Shown: positions 11,222-21,513 of the stretch, one piece after another
Numbering within the stretch: position 1 is the stretch's first letter
How the letters are laid out: every line of letters begins with the position of its first letter
Source: Daucus carota subsp. sativus
Lineage: Eukaryota; Streptophyta; Magnoliopsida; Apiales; Apiaceae
Assembly (NCBI RefSeq): GCF_001625215.2
Contig: NC_030387.2
Span: forward strand, 32,387,606 to 32,451,605
Direction: 5' to 3'
Length of the DNA stretch: 64,000 nt
The notes under the pieces: generated by a model
The model's input: only the letters and a program-made list of their open reading frames with translations
Databases searched by the model: none
Told to the model about the DNA's origin: nothing
Translations under genes and position numbers: made by a program

Positions 11222-13251
11222 ATGGAAGAGGGTGAAGATCATCAGAAACAAGAACAGGGTTTAGGGCAAGAGTGCACGGCAATAATTAACTCTGAAGATC
11301 GAGTGGATGATCTAAAAAGACTATTTGCATGTGTTTTTATTGATCAATCCAATTTATGGCATGCTGGTCTCTCTTGGTCCATCTTCTGTCTTCTTGCCAT
11401 TGCTGTTCCGCTTCTTTCACACTTTGTGTTGCATTGCAGTACTTGTGATCGTAATCATAGACGCCCTTTTGATTCAATTGTTCAGTTGTCGCTCTCTGTT
11501 TTCTCTGTTCTTTCTTTCATCAGTTTATCTTCTTTTGCACGAAAGTATGGACTCAGAAGATTTCTCTTTCTTGATAAACTGTGTGGTGTTAGTGCTAAGG
11601 TCCAAAGAGGATATGCTCAGCAGGTTCATGTAAGTTTCTTAATCAACCCCTTTTTTTTTTATTACAGTTCACATAATTATGATGTCAGAGTAAATTTATC
11701 GCTAGAATTCCTGTTATCAGGTTATATTGTTTATTAGATCATTACATTGATAACCCCAAATGTCACTATTTAGCAGCAAAAGGCCTCTATTATCACTTTC
11801 TGAAAAAATTGCCCAAAATGTCACTTCAAAACGCAACTTTGTGTCGTGTTTACAAAAACGCAACTTGAAGTCGTGTTTTCAGCTGAAAACGCAACTTCAA
11901 GTCGTGTTTTCTTCCGAAAATCAAAACGCAACTTTAAGTCTTATTGAAGTGATTATTGAAGGCAAGAAAAAAAGAAGAGGGTGTATGCTTATGTAACCTT
12001 CTGAGATCATGCTTGTGAGACGAATTATACGAGTCTAACTTAGTCCTTGGATGATGCTTCTGATCTTCAAAGTTCATCGTGTCAATACCATTAATTGTCT
12101 TCATGATTTTAAGAGTTGCCAATAAATATAAGTTTCTTCTAATGCAGACATCAATGAGGCTCCTGTGCTCATTTGTTCTTCCCTGCTTCGCTGCTGATTG
12201 TATTTACAAAATCTGGTGGTTCACCTCAGGAAGAAATCAGATTCCGTATTTCTTTAATGCATATTTAAGTAGCACACTTGCTTGCATTTTTCTGCTTTCT
12301 TCCTGGTTGTACAGGACATCCATATTCTTCCTTGTATGCGTTCTTTTCCGGTTGATATGCTACCTTCAGATACTCAGGCTGGAAGACTTTGCTCAGGTTT
12401 TCCAGAAAGAATCTGATGTAGGAACAATCTTGCTTGAACACCTTACAGTCCGAAGAAATCTTCGTATAATAAGCCATAGGTTCCGCATATTCATTTTGTT
12501 GACTCTAATCCTGGTAACAGCAAGTCAGTTTGCTTCTCTGCTTGTGACACTAGAGGCTGGATCTGAAGTCAATATCTTTAATGCTGGAGAACTTGCGGTA
12601 AAATTTCTTTTTCTCCACCTTTTCACTTTGCAATTTACGAGCTTGTGTTTCAATTGTTGATCCTAACTTCTATTAAAAATTACTATCAAAACACTAATTT
12701 TTTGGCTTCTTGTTATGCTTGTTGCAGTTAACCTCCATGACCCTTGTGGCTGGACTCTTCATATGCCTGCGTAGTGCTGCGAAAATAACACACAGAGCAC
12801 AGGCTATTACATGCCTCGCTGCAAAATGGCATGCAAGCTCTACAATCAACTCCTTTGATGACGTCGATGATGACATTCCAAGACCTCGTATCGTTGCACC
12901 CAGGATGGACTATATCAATGGAAACTGGGTATCGGATAATGAAGAAGGCGATGAAGATGTGATAGATAATACAAACATAATGCCAATTTTCACACATACA
13001 ATGTCCTACCAGAAGCGACAAGCTCTTGGTGAGTTGAGCAAACATATTAAATTTTTTAAATTCCACAAATTAGGCTTATATATGTAATCTGTCATAATTT
13101 GATCGAATTGGTTGCAGTGACATACTTTGAGAACAACAAAGCAGGAATCACTGTGTTCGGATTCATGCTAGACCGGACATCACTGCATACCATTATTGCG
13201 ATTCAGATGTCTCTTACTCTCTGGTTGCTGAACAAGACAATTGGTATCTAG
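11222..13251 (+). CDS. DUF3537 multipass membrane protein (gustatory receptor-like), copy 2
   Basis: Four exons: 11222-11629, 12148-12597, 12728-13028 and 13118-13251, giving about 430 residues. The first three exons have exactly the same lengths as in copy 1 (408, 450 and 301 nt) and the same phases, which shows a tandem duplication. Exon 2 is about 80% identical between copies by hand alignment. The same family motifs are present: DQSNLWHAGLSWS, CDRNHRRPFDS, KIWWFTSGRNQIPYF, RLEDFAQVF, FTHTMSYQKRQALG. The protein ends WLLNKTIGI, the family's usual terminus. The acidic loop after ITHRAQAIT (DDVDDDIP, EEGDEDVID) is the most divergent part between copies. Its introns are much shorter than in copy 1, which has gained insertions. 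The gene converges with the lipid-transfer protein gene 280 bp downstream. The function is probably receptor- or channel-like but is not established. Confidence 0.92.
11836..11945. repeat. short tandem repeats AAAACGCAACTT-n-AAGTCGTGTTTT
   Basis: Within intron 1 of DUF3537 copy 2, four imperfect copies of a roughly 30-bp unit built around ACGCAACTTGAAGTCGTGTTTT. The unit is itself partly palindromic (AAAACG..CGTGTTTT). No coding role is visible. Confidence 0.6.
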
Positions 13252-13533
13252 TATTAGTCTTTTTACCAAGCTGAAAATTTCATTAGCCTTAATATCTAGT
13301 TATGTGATATAAATCTATTTATAGTTTCTTCTGGCGTTGGGATTGTTCTGATATGAGCCTATTAAATGAAGAATTGTATAGTCTAAACGTATAAAGCATA
13401 AAAATATTGTGTATAAATCCTGTTATTTCAAGTTTGTTTCCAAATCCACTAGTTTGAAGAACTATAATGAAATTACAAAGAAACACACACTCTAAAGGTG
13501 GATGTTACATAAATCTGGCCAGCGAGGCATATC

Positions 13534-13887
13534 TTAGCAGTCGATGTCACGACTGATTGGCGTTTTAAGTTTGCAGAGGATAGGAAGTTGATAGGCTCTG
13601 TTAAAATCAGTAGGAGGAGTGACAGCAAATTTCTTGATACAAGAACAGAACTCCGACTTATCAGACACCGAGGCCATAGCCATGTTATCCAAAGCCTGTG
13701 CTGCGGCGCAACACTCATCACCTGGATTCGGAGTGCCATCAAACAGATAACTCATACAGGGAATTAACTGCGACAGACAACTATTATAATCCACAACTCC
13801 GACCACAGCCCGGGTTGAGAAAACAGACAAAAAGACCATCATCATCAACACGTTCCCTGTCGAGAAATTCACTGAATTCTTTCCCAT
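13534..13887 (-). CDS. non-specific lipid-transfer protein (2S albumin/LTP fold)
   Basis: Single exon, 117 residues. A signal peptide (about residues 1-31, hydrophobic core NVLMMMVFLSVFS) precedes the eight-cysteine motif C-x6-C-x(n)-CC-x(n)-C-x-C-x(n)-C-x(n)-C: NSC, IPC, DECC, FCSC, LPILC and final DIDC. Known role of the family: small secreted disulphide-bonded helical proteins that bind fatty acyl chains and act in cuticle, wall or defence. No C-terminal GPI signal follows; the protein ends at the last Cys, so this is not the LTPG type. It is transcribed towards DUF3537 copy 2. Spacing of the cysteines is closer to the type III/IV-like or DIR1-like small groups than to classical type 1, but I would not fix the class by eye. 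Confidence 0.88.
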   Translation of the reverse strand: MGKNSVNFSTGNVLMMMVFLSVFSTRAVVGVVDYNSCLSQLIPCMSYLFDGTPNPGDECCAAAQALDNMAMASVSDKSEFCSCIKKFAVTPPTDFNRAYQLPILCKLKTPISRDIDC

Positions 13888-13976
13888 TCTTATCAGATTA
13901 AGAAGAGATATAAGAGGCTTTTGGCTGAAGGTTTGTGACTGAGGATCCTATCTGCTGCAGAGTCTGCAATGACACC

Positions 13977-13985
13977 TTATTTATA
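13977..13985 (-). promoter_or_regulatory. TATA box of the lipid-transfer protein gene
   Basis: On the minus strand, TATAAATAA lies about 90 bp upstream of the ATG, a normal distance for a plant core promoter with a short 5' UTR. Confidence 0.6.
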
Positions 13986-15204
13986 GTGCATGAGTTTGCA
14001 CATTGTAAAACGTTCACACTGTACAATTACTGGTTTCAAAATCTGACGTTTCATGCACTAAGTGTTGACTTTTATATGAGTCAATGAGATTGTAAAATGT
14101 TCACACTAGTATTATGTCACACTTGGTGGGTGTTTGGCCCGCTTCTGAAATTATAAGTTAGAAGCACTTATTCGTTCCGTTTGTGTAAAAAGTCGAGAAG
14201 TACTTATTAAAAGCTATGAATACTAGCTTTTGTTTCATGGCTTCTACTTTTTTCTCAAACACCTTAATCACTTATAAGTCTTAATTTGCTTCTAACTTCT
14301 GCTTCACTTTTTTTATTTTAAATAGGAAGCACTTATTTTAAGTTCACCCAACCGGCTCCGGTTTAAATTTCTTTAAATGAGGTAAATTTTCACCAAGAAA
14401 CTAACAAGCACATTAGTTGTTGTTGAGTTTGTAAGTGTTGGGCCTCAACCTGAAGAGGAATAAAACTCAAAGTAAAGTTTATTAACTCAAAGGCCCACGA
14501 AAAGACCTGTAAATAAAGAAAGAAATATTTAAAATGGGGTCGGAAATTAGAGATAACTCTCTTGTAAAGTTAGAGATCATAGAGAATTAATATATACATC
14601 CCCGTTTATATCTCAATATTAAGTATGATATATTGATATCCAATCTAGGAAGTGGAAGATGAGAACATGAATTGTTGGTGGAGTTTTAGATGTTGGCAGT
14701 TAGGACTTAAAACTTGGAGGTAAGAATGTACTACATGGTATGGTAACAGTTGGAAAGTGAATAATAAAACTGGTTCATAATTTATTTATTTTTGTGATGA
14801 GTCAAAATCAAACTGGTTCATAATTTATTTATTTTTATAATGAGTCAGAATCAAACGGTGACCCGGACCAACAGAGGATAAATTCTAACCACTTTGGCTC
14901 CAATTATATCCTCAAGTTGTTGGAGCATCAGTGTATTCTAGAATTCCTGCATACGTCCTTGGTTGCCTGTGTAAATTATCTTGGTTATGTATGTATTTTT
15001 CTAAAACATTATTGTTGAATAATATTTAATAGGATTTTATAGTACTAATTTAAGGAGATTCTAAAAATTTTTGTTTTTGATAATTGTTTTGTTACTCTCA
15101 CTTGTCTTGTTTGACTTTTTACGATCAAATTGATCAAATTTTGACGGGAAATTAGTAATTATCTTTACATGGGTCTAAGAATCAAAAAAAAAAATTTATA
15201 ATTT
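13986..15204. other. intergenic between LTP gene and inverted repeat
   Basis: No gene seen. Contains repeats of the word AGAAGCACTTAT around 14127-14345 (probably a decayed MITE) and a 43-bp tandem duplication at 14767-14809 and 14810-14852 (AAACTGGTTCATAATTTATT...), the copies differing at a few sites. Confidence 0.45.
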
Positions 15205-17805
15205 TTTTTTTTTTGCCAGGGTCTACATACTCGTAGATGGGTTGTATCTCGAGATACAATAAGCCGCTACAAGGGATTTCATCATCCAAAAAAAATTATC
15301 ATCTAACCGAAAGACATGCAAGATATCTCCGGATGTTTAGATAATAATACTTTAATGTCTAAGAGGAAAAAACCCATAAAAATTTCTACCAAGGATCCTG
15401 CAAAAAAACAAACGAAACAAGAAGAACATAAGTTTATATATAAAATTATATACATTATACAAATTATAAAGGATAATATATCCAAAAACAATTATTTCTA
15501 AAAGTGTTTGCATGTATTTTCTAAAGTAAAATATAAAATAAAGCCTCAACCAAAGAAGGATCTTTGGTTAGACACTAAAGTAATTAAAATAGAGTTAATT
15601 GCTCTTTACAAGCCGAAATATACGCCATCACTTATGGCCACCCATGAATGGTACAAATACGCCTCAATCAAGGTACAATTAAAATTAAACCGTTTAAAAT
15701 CATCAATAATGATCACCATAAATATTACTAAATATTCATAAAAAATAATTATCATGCAAAAGATTTGAACATCCATAATATTAGCACATCCATCATAATT
15801 AAAAATTGATATTCAAATTAAAATTATAACAAATTAATCATCAATAGAAACATGCACCTAAAAACATGTTAAAAACTAATTTTTTTAATATAGAAGATCA
15901 AACCACACATTTAACATACCCACACAATCAAGAACACCATTACACAATCAAGAACACCAAAAACACGTATCAAAATCTATAACAAACCTAATTTCAAATT
16001 CAAATATCTTCACAAATCTTTTTGGTCGTGGTGTGTACAACCAAAAGGTCCAAAACTACTAATCTTCCCACCTATTCATTACACACCTCCGATCGGTACG
16101 TTACACACGCACACACACTTTTTTCATAATCAATCTCAAATAAACTCTGGGCTTCGATCTCTTTCCTCGTCAGAATTCTGATCTAATGATGATTTACGGG
16201 TTTTATTTTAAAATCGGTAATATTATTCTTTTATTTTATTTGTAATCAAATTCTCTCCGTCAAGGTACGTTTTTTTATGTTTGTTGTGTGTTTTTCGTCT
16301 TGTTTTGTTTTGTTAGTTTTTGTAGTTTACTATGATGGTAGATTTACATTAGTGCATTAATTCTCTTCTCTTTTGATGTAGAGGTAGCATATGATTTTTT
16401 AGTTGATTGGATTCATTTGTAAATTCATTGATATTTGTTCGGATTAGGTTGTGAATTTTGTTGAGTTTAGTAGCCTATATTTTTCTAACTTGTATTATCT
16501 TAACTGGATTTATTGTTTGATCGACCACAAAATTAGTCGAAAACAGAGTTTTGTTTTAATTTTCTATATGTGTTCTTTGTGTTCTTAGTAGTTCTTGATT
16601 GTTGAATGTGTTTAGTGTGTGTTTGATCTTTACTTTACAAGTTTTAGTTTTTAAAAGTGTTTTTAGTTGTATGTGCGAATAGATTATTGATTTATTATAA
16701 TTTGAATATCAAATGTTTTAATTATGGTATAATTTTTATATATTATACATGTATATATGTTAGTGTGCAATAATTTTGGATAGGAAGGAATTAAATTCTT
16801 CGGTTATAAATTACATGGAATTAAATATTTGTGTAAATGCGGTTTTTATTTACACATACATATTAGGAATTAATTGATTTTGTTCATGTTTTTGAATAGA
16901 GGTGTGTTTGAAACGTGTTTTTATGTGTATTTATTCGTCTTAAATGACTTATTAAATTTGTTGATTTATTAATTATTAATTAGAATTTATTGGGTGCCAT
17001 AACTGATGGCTTTTATTTAGGTCTTGATTATGTTCAAGGAATTTGTACCATTTTTTGGGTGGCCATAATTGGTGGCATATACTTTTGGACCATTATGGGT
17101 TGGCACGATTATTGTACTAGATGAATATTGTGTGGATAAGTTTGTTCTTGGATTGATAATAAGACTCTATTAATTCTAATACATTGTCATGCTAATGATA
17201 ACTTTTGTTGACTAATTGGATAATTAAAAATAAGCTTATGTTGATTGGGAATTAAATATTATTTATTTTTTAATAAATTTTTTTATAAAGAGTTGGATTA
17301 ATTCTTTTCATTCCTTTCCTAACAAAAAACTTAAATTTTTTGTTTATGTATTTTTGTTGAAAAGATTAGAATTACAATATTTTTAGTATTGTGTGTCTAA
17401 CCAAAGTTCTTACTTTGGTTAGACATTATAACTTTTTCTAATTGTATCATATTTTTATAAGTTCTAATATTCTTATTTTGAATAAATTGTTATATTATTA
17501 TAATTTTTGTCGGGAATTATATGTCATAATTGGATATAGTTTCCCCCGCCTAATTTTTTTACTTAATTTATCATTCTTATGTTTCTTTTTGCTTGCTTTA
17601 ATTTTCAGGAACTTGGAAAGAGACTTTACGGGTTTTCTTATCAGACTTTAAAGTCTTATTATCTAAACGTCCGGAGATATCTTTGCGTATCTTTCGGTTA
17701 GATGATAAACTTTATTGAATGAAAGTATTCTCTGATGCGGCTTATTGTATCTATGATACAACTCATCTTCGAGTATGTAGATTCTGACAAAAAAAAAAAA
17801 AAACC
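15205..17805. repeat. 2.6 kb head-to-head inverted repeat with poly(A) at both outer ends
   Basis: The left arm (about 15205-16080) and the right arm (about 16540-17805) match each other in reverse complement from the outer ends almost to the centre. Anchors include TTATCATCTAACCGAAAG near 15298 against its complement near 17700; ATCTCCGGATGTTTAGATAATAA near 15325 against 17660; GATCTTTGGTTAGACAC at 15560 against 17400; TTATGGCCACCCA near 15633 against 17060; and TTGATATTCAAATT near 15810 against 16700. Read outward from the centre, both arms have an intron-acceptor-like pyrimidine tract and CAG at the same relative place (near 15405 and 17610), then a shared block ending in a long A tract (T tract at 15204-15214 on plus; A tract at 17790-17803). 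No long ORF. This is either a fold-back element or two copies of one poly(A)-tailed transcript unit joined head to head. Confidence 0.75.
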
Positions 17806-18366
17806 TAATTTCAAATCAATATTCCAGTCCACCACAACAAATCCGGCTAAGACAAAACATGTCAGAAAAATACGAAAAAAAAAATTACAAAACTCGACCT
17901 GATCTACAAACTAATCCAAGCAGGATTATCAAACCACATACAAATCCATAATATTGATCACCTAAAATATCTATACAACCTTAAAATTAAAAGAGGAAAG
18001 CATAAAATTATTCCTAATAAAAGTTTGGTCAATTCGAACCTGACAAATAAAACAAGACAAAAAGTTTGGTTTGAGGGATGTTCCACAGCGGAACATCTGT
18101 GTGATGTACTCACTTCAACTATGGTCGGAGATTTTGATATACTGAGAGAAACCAAAAAACTGGATTTGTCACTGTGCAGTTGTAGAAATTATAAATAGAT
18201 ATCTCTAGCTCATGGGAAATTTGAGCAGGACAAAACTCTTGTTTTTCTGCCGGCAGATCATGTCAGATAGCTAGCATATTCTAAATAGCACAATTATTGT
18301 CGGCGTAGCTCCCTAGAGAAAATTCTGCTTTATACTGGAACCACATTGTGTTTAACAAGCACAGAA

Positions 18367-21010
18367 ATGAAAATGGCGAAGAGATTTGAAGGGAAGGTGG
18401 TAATTGTCTCAGCTTCAACACAAGGCATTGGCTTTGGCATAGCTGAGCGCCTTGGATTGGAAGGTGCCTCCGTTGTCATCTCCTCTCGTAAACAGGTTTC
18501 ATTTCAAGTGCTAGTTACTCCCTCCGTCCCAGCAAGTTGTTTACGTTCACTGTTTGCACGTATTCTGAGACTCGTGTAAAGTATATTTCCATAATATTTT
18601 TTAAACAAAAGTTTAAATGTCAAAATTTTATTCATGGAATTTTTTTTAAAAATAATATTAAGAAACTATACTTTACTGGAGCCTTAAGATGCGTGCCAAA
18701 AAGTAACGTAAAGAACCTGTTGGACGGAGGTAGTACTCATTTGTATTCTGAATTAGTGCTTTTTGCCTTTTATTTTTACACAGTCTGTTCTTTCTTCATA
18801 TCTAAATTAAAACGTGATCGGTGATTATCAGAATGGACTGTAAATTTATGCATTAGACTAAATTAGTTGGTGTGAATGGCTCTACAGAACAATGTAGACG
18901 AGGCAGTGGAAAAGCTCAGGGCGCAAGGCGTTGAAGTACTGGGACTGGTGTGTCATGTATCAAATGCTCAGCAAAGAAAGAATCTCATCGACACAACAGT
19001 TCAGGTTATGATTCAAGTTTACTTATTATTTTCGTGATTTATACAAGGACTAAATTCAAAAATTGGGATTTCTACTTTTCTAAGATCATTTGGTTCTGTC
19101 TGAGGACTAGAATCTGTTACTGTGTTGGAGAAATATTTGCTTTTTATTATGCTATAAACTAAATGCTGCTCATAGTGTCATTTGGTTCTGTCATTGTGCT
19201 GAAGTTTTTGAACATCTTAAGCGGGCGTTCGAAAACGTGCATTTCATTTCAAATGATAGGATTTGAGTTGTCATTTCAAATTCTCATGTTTATACTAATA
19301 TTTGAATGTCATGGAATCAAAACCCATATTCTCGAACACATTATTTGTTCAAATTCAGGATTTCAAATGAAATCCAGGTTCCCAAACAAACCATAATAGA
19401 AATCTACTGCAACATATGTTCGTCTAATATTACTAACTCGTGAGGATCAATTAATTGGTTTCAGAAATACGGAAAAATAGATGTGGTGGTTTCCAACGCG
19501 GCTACAAGTCCATCTTTTCGCAGCATATTGGACAGTGAAGAATCGCTGCTTGATAAGCTTTGGGAAATTAACGTCAAAAGTGGTATACTACTCATAAAGG
19601 TAAACTTCTCCAAGAATAATGTCATTCCAGTGTCAAAATTTTGATCAGTGATCTTACAATTAGTAATGTTTCATATCTCTGGCAAAAAAAAAAAAAAAGT
19701 AATGTTTCATATCATTTACCAAATTTATCTTACCTTGAAAGTTCTGGGAATTACTTAAGTGGTTAGTACCCCTTTTGTTTTGAAATATAAATCGTTTGAC
19801 TTTTTGGCACATATTTTTAAGTCATTTGACCGCATAGTTAAAATAATTATTTTTGTAATTTTCTTTTTTTGAATAAAAATATATGATTAATATTATAACA
19901 CAGAATTTTTTTTTAAAAAAATAATGACTTTAGCTATACGGTCAAAAAAACTTAGAAGTGTGTGTCGAAAAGTCAAGCGAACTATATTTCAAAACGGAGG
20001 GAGTACTTAATTTTACCTCCAATTTTTCCTCGGTTCTCAGATTTCAAATTCTGTTGCAGGATGCAGCTCCGTTCTTGAGTAAAGGCTCGTCTGTTATTTT
20101 TATTTCCTCAGTTGGTGCGTATAGTCCAGGTTCTTTGAAGGGAATGTATGCAGTTACAAAAACAACTCTTCTCGGGCTTACCAAGGTTAAACTTTGAAAT
20201 TATTTCGGGAAATTATTAAAAATACCATTTTTTTTAAAGTTTTTTTCGATTTTACTATCTTTTGAAAATATTTGCAAAAATACTTATTTTTTAGAATATA
20301 TTTACAAAAATACGATCTGCAACTAGATGCAATCAGAAGCAATTTCAGTTAATTGGCCCCACAGGGGTTGCAAGTATGGTTGCATTTGGTTGCAAGTATA
20401 GTTGCATGTGATTGCAACGGGTTGCATACACTATTTTTGCAAATATTTTAAAAGTTTGGTATTTTTGCAAAATATTTAAAAAAGACATAGTGTTTTTACA
20501 AAAAAATATTTTGGACTTGGATATTTATGAGAAAATCCCTATTATTTTGCATCAGATACGCCTTTAAGATCAGGTTAATCTTTTTTCTGTATTTTCCATT
20601 CAATATTCGTTATTTAATTATGTTACTATTTTTGGCATATTTATTATGAACTTGTTAAAGGCCCTGGCATCCGAGATGGCCCCTGATACTCGGGTAAACT
20701 GTGTTGCACCTGGTTTTGTTCCCACACGTATGAACGACTACATCTCAAGAAATGAACTGCTTGTAAGATTTCCCTGTGTTCAGCTTGTTGTATTGAATTG
20801 TACTAGTAAATTTTCTAGACCACTTTCAGAAATCTTCCTTTTTTGTGGCCTTGCGAGTAGTTAAAGGCCATCGAGGAGAAAATTTTACTAGAAGGATTTG
20901 GAAGAACACAAGACATGGCCTCTGCCGCTGCATTTTTGGCTTCAGATGATGCTTCTTACATCACAGGAGAAACATTGGTGGTTGCTGGTGGAATACCTTC
21001 CAGGCTCTAA
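18367..21010 (+). CDS. IBR1: peroxisomal short-chain dehydrogenase/reductase, IBR1/SDRa type
   Basis: Six exons: 18367-18495, 18888-19004, 19465-19599, 20060-20185, 20661-20762 and 20861-21010, all in phase 0, giving 252 residues. Classical SDR features: N-terminal cofactor loop SASTQGIGFGIAERL (TGxxxGIG region), SNAAT, catalytic Ser in FISSVGAYSP, YAVTK with catalytic Tyr and Lys, then VNCVAPGFVPTRM and YITGETLVVAGG. It ends in Ser-Arg-Leu, a type 1 peroxisomal targeting signal. Length, motifs and SRL end match Arabidopsis INDOLE-3-BUTYRIC ACID RESPONSE 1 (SDRa), which acts with other peroxisomal enzymes in beta-oxidation-like conversion of IBA to auxin; that role is inferred here from similarity. 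The ATG at 18367 is followed three codons later by a second ATG in the same frame. MITEs occupy introns 1 and 3, and a fold-back MITE intron 4. Convergent with the thioesterase gene. Confidence 0.92.
18518..18733. mobile_element. Stowaway-like MITE in intron 1 of the SDR gene
   Basis: Flanked by TA duplications, with ends CTCCCTCCGTCCCAGCAAG and GTTGGACGGAGGTAG; 216 bp. The internal sequence (TTTACGTTCACTGTTTGCACG) is shared with the copies at 44843-45084 and 55731-55963, so all three belong to one family. Confidence 0.75.
19209..19395. mobile_element. MITE in intron 2 of the SDR gene
   Basis: Inverted ends are built from GCATTTCATTTCAAATG and CAAATGAAATCCAGG, with outer GCGTTCG and CCAAACAAACC. 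A second member of this family lies at 37856-38049. The superfamily is uncertain; hAT-like GTTTGG-type ends are possible. Confidence 0.5.
19769..20003. mobile_element. Stowaway-like MITE in intron 3 of the SDR gene
   Basis: TA-flanked, with ends CCCCTTTTGTTTTGAAATATAA and TATATTTCAAAACGGAGGGAG, and a strong internal inverted repeat around GACCGCATAGTTAAA / TAGCTATACGGTC; 235 bp. The copy at 59811-60024 looks related. Confidence 0.72.
20207..20539. mobile_element. fold-back MITE in intron 4 of the SDR gene
   Basis: Ends GGGAAATTATTAAAAATACC and GGATATTTATGAGAAAATCCC are inverted repeats, with AT-rich arms. The centre holds seven or so GTTGCA/TGCAAC words (for example GGGTTGCATACA, GGTTGCAAGTAT). 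About 333 bp. Arm length suggests a Mutator-like MITE, but a 9-bp target duplication is only approximate (AATTATTTC / TATTATTTT). Confidence 0.55.
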
Positions 21011-21513
21011 ATTTAGTCTGTCACTTGCTCATCAGATCAGATAACTGATATCATCTCGTAATATAATACTCCCTCCGTCCCGAAATAAATGTCACTTTCG
21101 ACTAGTTCTCATGATCTCTATATTATCTGAAGTGCAATGGCGAATGAGTGTTCATCAACCTTTATATTGTCATTCGCTAGCATATGGCCACTTCAAATGA
21201 GCGACAAAGACTCAAATAAATAATACTCTGTACACTCGTGGATCAAATATTAAGGCAAGATACAACTCATCCCCAAAAACTTCAAGTCTTTAAAATCCGT
21301 ATATATGTAGAATGAGAGTATAGGACATCTGTCCATGTTATGTTATAAGTAAAGAAAACACGGGTCTAATATAGATAAATTTCAGTAAACACCGAAAGCC
21401 TACATTTTAATATTCATCTCTATATTATATGCTGTCGGACTAGTATTAAATGGAGCTAAGCAACATCATACACTCTTGGATAAGAATCTGGGCAATGCAA
21501 AAGAGCCTAAAAG
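21011..21513. other. intergenic between convergent SDR and thioesterase genes
   Basis: No gene seen. A half MITE end (CTCCCTCCGTCCCGAAATAAATGTC) starts at 21069 without a recognisable partner end. Presumably holds both 3' UTRs. Confidence 0.4.
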
